This document shows positions 59,853 through 64,000 of a DNA stretch of 64,000 nt, in pieces. The first letter of the stretch is position 1. Each line of letters begins with the position of its first letter. Both the position numbers and the translations under genes were made by a program. Source of the DNA: Streptomyces akebiae (GTDB lineage Bacteria > Actinomycetota > Actinomycetes > Streptomycetales > Streptomycetaceae); the NCBI RefSeq assembly GCF_019599145.1, contig NZ_CP080647.1, positions 7,378,001-7,442,000 on the forward strand, given 5' to 3'. Under the pieces are notes generated by a model. It was not told where the DNA came from and ran no database searches. It saw only the letters and a list, made by a program, of their open reading frames with translations.

Positions 59853-61666
59853 CGGGCGTCGTCCTCCGGCAGGTCGCGGAGCATCGTCTTCTTGCCCATG
59901 GCGGAGTGCACAAGGTCCTGCAACTGCTTGGAGCGGTCGCGGTAGAAGCGCTCGTAGTCGTTCTCGCGCAAGGCGTCCGGATCGATCAGATGGGTGGTCA
60001 GGATGTCGTCGAACCACTCGGGACGCGTGTCGGACGCGGCGATCATCGTGGACAGGTACGACGACGGCGCCCCCGTCATGTCCATGGCCGCGCGGTACGA
60101 CAAGGGGGTCTTGTTCACGATCGAACTCGTGGGCAGGCCCTGGCTGTTGCCACGTCGGAACCACGTCTTGGGGAAGATCTGCCGGATGTCCACGCCGTAC
60201 TCGTCCAGCCTGCCGGGGCTGAGCGGGGCGTCCGTGTGGTGCCAGTCCACCGCCCCCTGTTTGATCAGCAGGGCGTAGATCCCCTTGTAGGCGGCGCTGT
60301 TGCGGGTGGTGAGGGTGTCGAGGCGCTCGGCGAAGAAGAACGCCTCGGTGACCGTCTCGGGTGCCCTCTCCTCCTGCGCGATCCAGGGGACGAGCTGTTC
60401 GACGTCCTTGGTGAAGCGCGTCTCCGTGGAGCCGCCGTACATCTCACCGAGCACCCCGCACCAGTACCACTGCTCGGTCTTCTCCTCCGCCCCCAGACCG
60501 TCCATCGCCGTGTCGAGGATGGCGCGGACGGCCGCGAGCGGGACGAGCTGCGTCTTGTACGGCAGGTCGGCCGGGCGGACGATGCACTGCCGCTCCAGGA
60601 AGTCGCCCACCCACGCGAAGGCGTCGGCGAGCTTGGGCGCCAGGCGGACGAAGTCGGCCAGGGGGAGGTCCAGCAGGTCGCGGCGCTTGCAGGACACCGT
60701 GGCCCCGAGGCCCTCCTGCTTGCGCTCCCAGGTGCGCACCAGTGCGATGGCCTGCAGGAAGTCGATGCTGCTCAGCCCGTTTTCGAGACCGCTCTCGATA
60801 CGGCCGAAGACCGGGAACTTGCTCGCCAGTGCCTGCTTGATCTCCCGCCACACTTCGGGGAGCTGGTAGTAGTCCCCGGTCTGGTCCACATAGTCGCGGT
60901 CCCCGGCATACGTCGCGGTGAGCAGTTCGAAGACGTTCAGGGGCACACCGCCCGTGTTGACCCGCTCGAACACCGCGCAGACGGCGTCCATGGAGGTGGC
61001 TGCGCCCAGCCGGATCATCGGGACCTGGAAGGCGCGGACCTGCTGCAGCACCGCTTCGTCGAACTGGCCCCACAGGTCCCAGTTCCGGTCCTCGTCGGCC
61101 TTGATGTACGCCTTCTTCCACTCGTTCACGCGCTGGGCGTCGAAGACGAAGTGGAGCGGGAAGAGGCCGGCCGCGCACTCGGCCTCGGTGCTGCTCAGAT
61201 CCAGCACCACGGTGCGGTTGAAGTCCGTCCTGAGCACCTTGTCCGCCGGTACGGACACGATGGCCTCGTCGCGGTCCGCGGACGGGCCGACGGCCTTCGC
61301 GATGTCGACGTAGTACCACCGCTGGATGGGCTTGCTCCGGGAGTCCGCCGTCTCCACCGGGGCGTCCAGCCACAGGGCCTGGAAGAGGGAGGTGAGGCGC
61401 TGCTGTCCGTCCAGCAGCAGGAGGTCCGCCGCCGGGTCCCCGTCCGGACGCGCACCGGTGAGGGTCCGGGAACGGAACCGGGTGGCGCCGCCGGTCTGCA
61501 GCGTCATCACGACGCCCAGCGGGTAGTCAAGGGTGACCGTCGCGATGATCGCCCGGATCCGGTCGTCGTCCCACTTCCAGTTCCGCTGGAAGTCGGGCAA
61601 CTGTAAGGAGCCCGAGGCGACATCCGCCAGAACGTCCTTCAGTTTCACGTTGTCGAGGGCCGCCAT
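59849..61666 (-). CDS. DUF262 (GmrS/ParB-like) protein
   Basis: 605 residues with the DUF262 hallmarks: LPDFQRNWKWD (24-33), LLLLDGQQRLTSLF with D86-G-Q-Q-R90, and CAVFERVNTGGVPLNVFELLTATYAG. The C-terminal part is the usual helical half ending in NDYERFYRDRSKQL. It lacks the DUF1524 HNH domain of GmrSD/BrxU enzymes, so it may provide nucleotide hydrolysis only, with the partner CBS-HEPN protein as effector. DUF262 proteins occur in type IV restriction and inside BREX islands. It has its own promoter facing away from brxD. Confidence 0.82.
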   Translation of the reverse strand: MAALDNVKLKDVLADVASGSLQLPDFQRNWKWDDDRIRAIIATVTLDYPLGVVMTLQTGGATRFRSRTLTGARPDGDPAADLLLLDGQQRLTSLFQALWLDAPVETADSRSKPIQRWYYVDIAKAVGPSADRDEAIVSVPADKVLRTDFNRTVVLDLSSTEAECAAGLFPLHFVFDAQRVNEWKKAYIKADEDRNWDLWGQFDEAVLQQVRAFQVPMIRLGAATSMDAVCAVFERVNTGGVPLNVFELLTATYAGDRDYVDQTGDYYQLPEVWREIKQALASKFPVFGRIESGLENGLSSIDFLQAIALVRTWERKQEGLGATVSCKRRDLLDLPLADFVRLAPKLADAFAWVGDFLERQCIVRPADLPYKTQLVPLAAVRAILDTAMDGLGAEEKTEQWYWCGVLGEMYGGSTETRFTKDVEQLVPWIAQEERAPETVTEAFFFAERLDTLTTRNSAAYKGIYALLIKQGAVDWHHTDAPLSPGRLDEYGVDIRQIFPKTWFRRGNSQGLPTSSIVNKTPLSYRAAMDMTGAPSSYLSTMIAASDTRPEWFDDILTTHLIDPDALRENDYERFYRDRSKQLQDLVHSAMGKKTMLRDLPEDDAR

Positions 61667-61705
61667 GTGACTCCACTTCCCACCCTGATGCCTGTACGGA
61701 GAGTG

Positions 61706-61735
61706 ATTTCATCAGCGCTCTCCGGTGACAGTCAA
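61706..61735 (-). promoter_or_regulatory. Promoter of the DUF262/CBS-HEPN operon
   Basis: On the minus strand TTGACT (61735-61730), an 18-bp spacer and TGAAAT (61711-61706) lie 40 bases before the DUF262 ATG. The surrounding patch is less GC-rich than the genes. Confidence 0.5.
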
Positions 61736-61894
61736 CTGGTTCACCGAACAACGAGATGACCGAAGCACCGCCCGGATCAGGTTGCGGGGCCCTGGCTTCC
61801 AGGAGAGGGGCGGCGGGCCTCACCTGGTCACGGACCGGGCATCGGGACGCTTCCTCGAGGCCATGTCGCACAGGGAGATGGAACACTGGTCCCC

Positions 61895-63244
61895 GTGAGC
61901 ACCACCGGATCCAAGCGCCCCGCCCAGGTCAGCGCAGCCCGCCGCCGCACCGTCCTTGACGCCCTGCGCCGTGGAGCCGTGCCCGAGAGCGGGCTCGACC
62001 TGCTCGCAACCGGCCTCGACCGGTTCGAGACGGCCCTGGACGCCGAGTTGGACGCCGTGGCGTCCGGGGGGTCCGTTTTCAAGGCCGTACGGGGTGAGTA
62101 CGGGTCCGGCAAGACGTTCTTCACCCGCTGGCTGGGGGAGCGGGCCAAGCGTCGCAACTTCGCCGTGGCCGAGATCCAGATCTCGGAGAACGAGACACCG
62201 CTGCACAAGCTGGAGACGGTCTATCGGCGGCTCACCGAAAGGCTCACCACGTCCAGCTTCCCACCCAGCGCCCTGCGGCCCGTGGTCGACGCCTGGTTCT
62301 ACGCCCTGGAGGAGGACGCCCTCGCGGCCGGCGCGACCGAAGAGGAACTGCCTGTCGAGGTGGAGAAGCTGCTGGTGGCGCGGCTCGCCGAGGTGTCCCG
62401 GCACGCTCCGTCCTTCGCCACCGCGCTGCGCGGTTACCGGGCCGCCCTCGCGGACGGGGACGAGGCGACCGCCTCGGCCGTCCTGGCGTGGCTCGGCGGC
62501 CAGCCGCATGTAGCTGCCTCCGCCCGTAGGTCCGCCGGGGTGCGCGGCGACCTGGACCACTTCGGTGCCCTCGGTTTCCTACAGGGGCTCCTCACCGTGC
62601 TGCGCGACTCCGGGCACACCGGGCTCTTCGTCGTGCTCGACGAGGTGGAGACGCTCCAGCGGGTCCGGTCGGACGCCCGGGACAAGGCGCTCAACTCGCT
62701 GCGGCAGCTCATCGACGAGGTGCACTCCGGCCGCTTCCCCGGCCTGTACCTCGTCATCACCGGCACGCCTGCCTTCTACGACGGGCAGCAAGGCGTGCAG
62801 CGCCTGGCACCGCTCGCCCAGAGGCTCGCCACCGACTTCACCACCGACCCGCGCTTCGACAACCCCCGGGCCGTGCAGATCAGACTCCCCGGCTTCAACC
62901 AGGAGTCCCTCATCGGCCTCGGCGCCACCATCCGGGACCTGTACGCCGAGGCCGCCGCGTCGCCCGAGCGCGTGCGTACGGTCGTCGACGACTCCTACGT
63001 CGCGGACCTCGCGCGGGCCGTCGGCGGGGCGCTGGGCGGGAAGGTCGGGGTGGCTCCCCGCCTCTTTCTGAAGAAGCTGGTCGGGGACGTCCTCGACCGC
63101 GTGGACCAGTTCGACGACTTCGATCCCCGGCAGCACTACCGGCTGACGGTCGCGAGCAGCGAACTCACCGACGTGGAGCGAAACCTGGCCGCCACGGTCG
63201 CCGGCGGCTCCGCGTCGGCCGACGACATCGACCTGGAGCTGTGA
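61895..63244 (+). CDS. brxD: BrxD: ATP-binding protein (type 2 BREX)
   Basis: 449 residues of the BREX ATP-binding family (DUF2791-like). Walker A G67-EYGSGKTFF76 (Lys73) is followed by the characteristic AEIQISENETPLHKLETVYRRL. Walker B is FVVLDEVE with D249-E250, and a sensor-like VITGTPAFYDGQQGV follows. The C-terminal ~120 residues are helical. Found only with type 2 and related BREX loci, next to the Lhr-like helicase. GTG 61895 was chosen because no upstream in-frame start gives a better N-terminus. The stop overlaps the brxHI start (TGATG). Confidence 0.92.
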   Translation: MSTTGSKRPAQVSAARRRTVLDALRRGAVPESGLDLLATGLDRFETALDAELDAVASGGSVFKAVRGEYGSGKTFFTRWLGERAKRRNFAVAEIQISENETPLHKLETVYRRLTERLTTSSFPPSALRPVVDAWFYALEEDALAAGATEEELPVEVEKLLVARLAEVSRHAPSFATALRGYRAALADGDEATASAVLAWLGGQPHVAASARRSAGVRGDLDHFGALGFLQGLLTVLRDSGHTGLFVVLDEVETLQRVRSDARDKALNSLRQLIDEVHSGRFPGLYLVITGTPAFYDGQQGVQRLAPLAQRLATDFTTDPRFDNPRAVQIRLPGFNQESLIGLGATIRDLYAEAAASPERVRTVVDDSYVADLARAVGGALGGKVGVAPRLFLKKLVGDVLDRVDQFDDFDPRQHYRLTVASSELTDVERNLAATVAGGSASADDIDLEL

Positions 63245-64000
63245 TGGCGTTGGACACGGGGAGCCCCGCCGGTACGGGCCCGGGTGGGGACGGAGCCGAC
63301 GTACTCGACCGGTTGGACCCCGTCGTCCTGCACCACATCGTCAACACCCTCGGCTGGCCCGATCTGCGCCCCCTCCAGCGGGCGGCGATCACACCACTCA
63401 TGGACGGGCAGGACGCCGTGCTGCTGGCGCCGACGGCGGGCGGCAAGACCGAGGCGGCCTGCTTTCCGCTGCTGTCGGCGATGACCGAACAGAAGTGGAC
63501 GGGCACCTCCGTCCTGTACCTGTGCCCGCTCAAAGCGCTCCTCAACAACCTGGTCGGCCGCGTCGACGCCTACGCCCAGTGGCTCGGGCGGCGCGCGGCG
63601 CTCTGGCACGGCGACACCAAGGAGTCGCAGCGGCAGCGCATCCGTACCGAGGCGCCGGACGTCCTGCTCACCACGCCCGAGTCACTCGAAGCGATGCTGA
63701 TCGGTGTCAAGACCGACCATGCGAGCCTGCTGGGAAGCGTGCGGGCCGTGGTCGTCGACGAGGTGCACGCCTTCGCCGGCGACGACCGGGGGTGGCACCT
63801 GCTCGCCGTGCTCGAACGGCTGGAGAGGGTCACCGGACGGCCCATCCAGCGCGTCGGGCTTTCGGCGACCGTCGGGAACCCCGCCCAACTGCTGCACTGG
63901 TTGCAGGGCGCCGGCGCCGGAAGCCGTACGGGGCAGGTCGTCGCCCCGGGGGTCGAGCCGCCGCCCGACCCCGGCGGGGCAGGGACGCCCGGCGAGGCGG
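63244..64000 (+). CDS. brxHI: BrxHI: Lhr-like DEAD/DEAH helicase, N-terminal part
   Basis: The first 252 residues are in the window and the frame is open to the end. Motifs in order: Q-like LRPLQRAAI, Walker A LLAPTAGGKTEA (Lys68), Ia CPLKALLNN, Ib TTPESLEAML, Walker B D172-EVH and motif III LSATVGN. This is the order of superfamily 2 Lhr-type helicases. BrxHI is the conserved helicase of type 2 BREX. The ATG overlaps the brxD stop by one base. Confidence 0.93.
   Translation, partial: MALDTGSPAGTGPGGDGADVLDRLDPVVLHHIVNTLGWPDLRPLQRAAITPLMDGQDAVLLAPTAGGKTEAACFPLLSAMTEQKWTGTSVLYLCPLKALLNNLVGRVDAYAQWLGRRAALWHGDTKESQRQRIRTEAPDVLLTTPESLEAMLIGVKTDHASLLGSVRAVVVDEVHAFAGDDRGWHLLAVLERLERVTGRPIQRVGLSATVGNPAQLLHWLQGAGAGSRTGQVVAPGVEPPPDPGGAGTPGEA

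Noticed and set aside
1..64000. tRNA genes or 16S/23S rRNA
   Set aside because: I saw no cloverleaf with a GGTTCGAATCC-type T arm and no rRNA core sequences; rnpB is the only structural RNA gene I can support.

Overview
The window is actinobacterial and almost certainly Streptomyces. It is very GC-rich, third codon positions are nearly all G/C, GTG starts and ATGA/GTGA stop-start overlaps are frequent, and it carries lineage markers: the Nif3 / zinc-ribbon / RNase H-phosphatase cluster, DUF397, Scr1-type HTH regulators, DUF6879, and the Pgl phage-growth-limitation genes.

Layout. From 1 to about 13.0 kb is ordinary chromosome: the tail of an SDR reductase, a repeat-tailed protein of unknown function, Nif3-like protein, CTG-started zinc-ribbon protein, RNase H/phosphatase, KDPG-type aldolase, YaaA, an RNB exoribonuclease, a MerR regulator with a membrane protein, a Uma2 protein, an AraC regulator and an EamA transporter. 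The RNase P RNA gene (rnpB, about 12975-13392) follows. The last 42 bp of rnpB plus adjacent sequence recur at 19557-19598 (40 of 42 identical in the core). Between the two copies lies a roughly 6-kb cassette: a three-gene operon (methyltransferase-like protein with an altered catalytic motif, HsdS-like specificity protein, HEPN-motif protein) and a Fic toxin/antitoxin pair. This looks like a defence island placed at the 3' end of rnpB.

From 20 to 25.9 kb is an operon for a CHAT protease / NB-ARC ATPase / TPR protein with two small partners. From 26 kb to the end is a type 2 BREX (Pgl) locus: pglW-pglX, pglY-pglZ and brxD-brxHI (cut by the window edge). It is interrupted twice. A 17.5-kb segment between pglX and pglY holds WhiJ/AbaA-type regulators, a graspetide RiPP cluster (precursor, ATP-grasp ligase, PIMT-like methyltransferase), an EcsC-like protein, a four-gene polymorphic toxin operon (SseB-like, helical WXG-like, RHS with a C-terminal ADP-ribosyltransferase-like domain, candidate immunity protein) and a PIN/ribbon-helix-helix toxin-antitoxin pair. 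A second, opposite-strand insert between pglZ and brxD holds a DUF262 (GmrS-like) protein and a CBS-HEPN protein.

Two large genes are out of frame as written. pglX lacks one G at a G5-A-G4 tract, which matches the published phase variation of Streptomyces coelicolor pglX. The RHS gene is shifted at a GC-dinucleotide run. As written, the cell would be Pgl-off and its RHS toxin truncated, unless these are assembly errors. Functional statements rest on reading translations and motifs by eye; no database or structure search was run.
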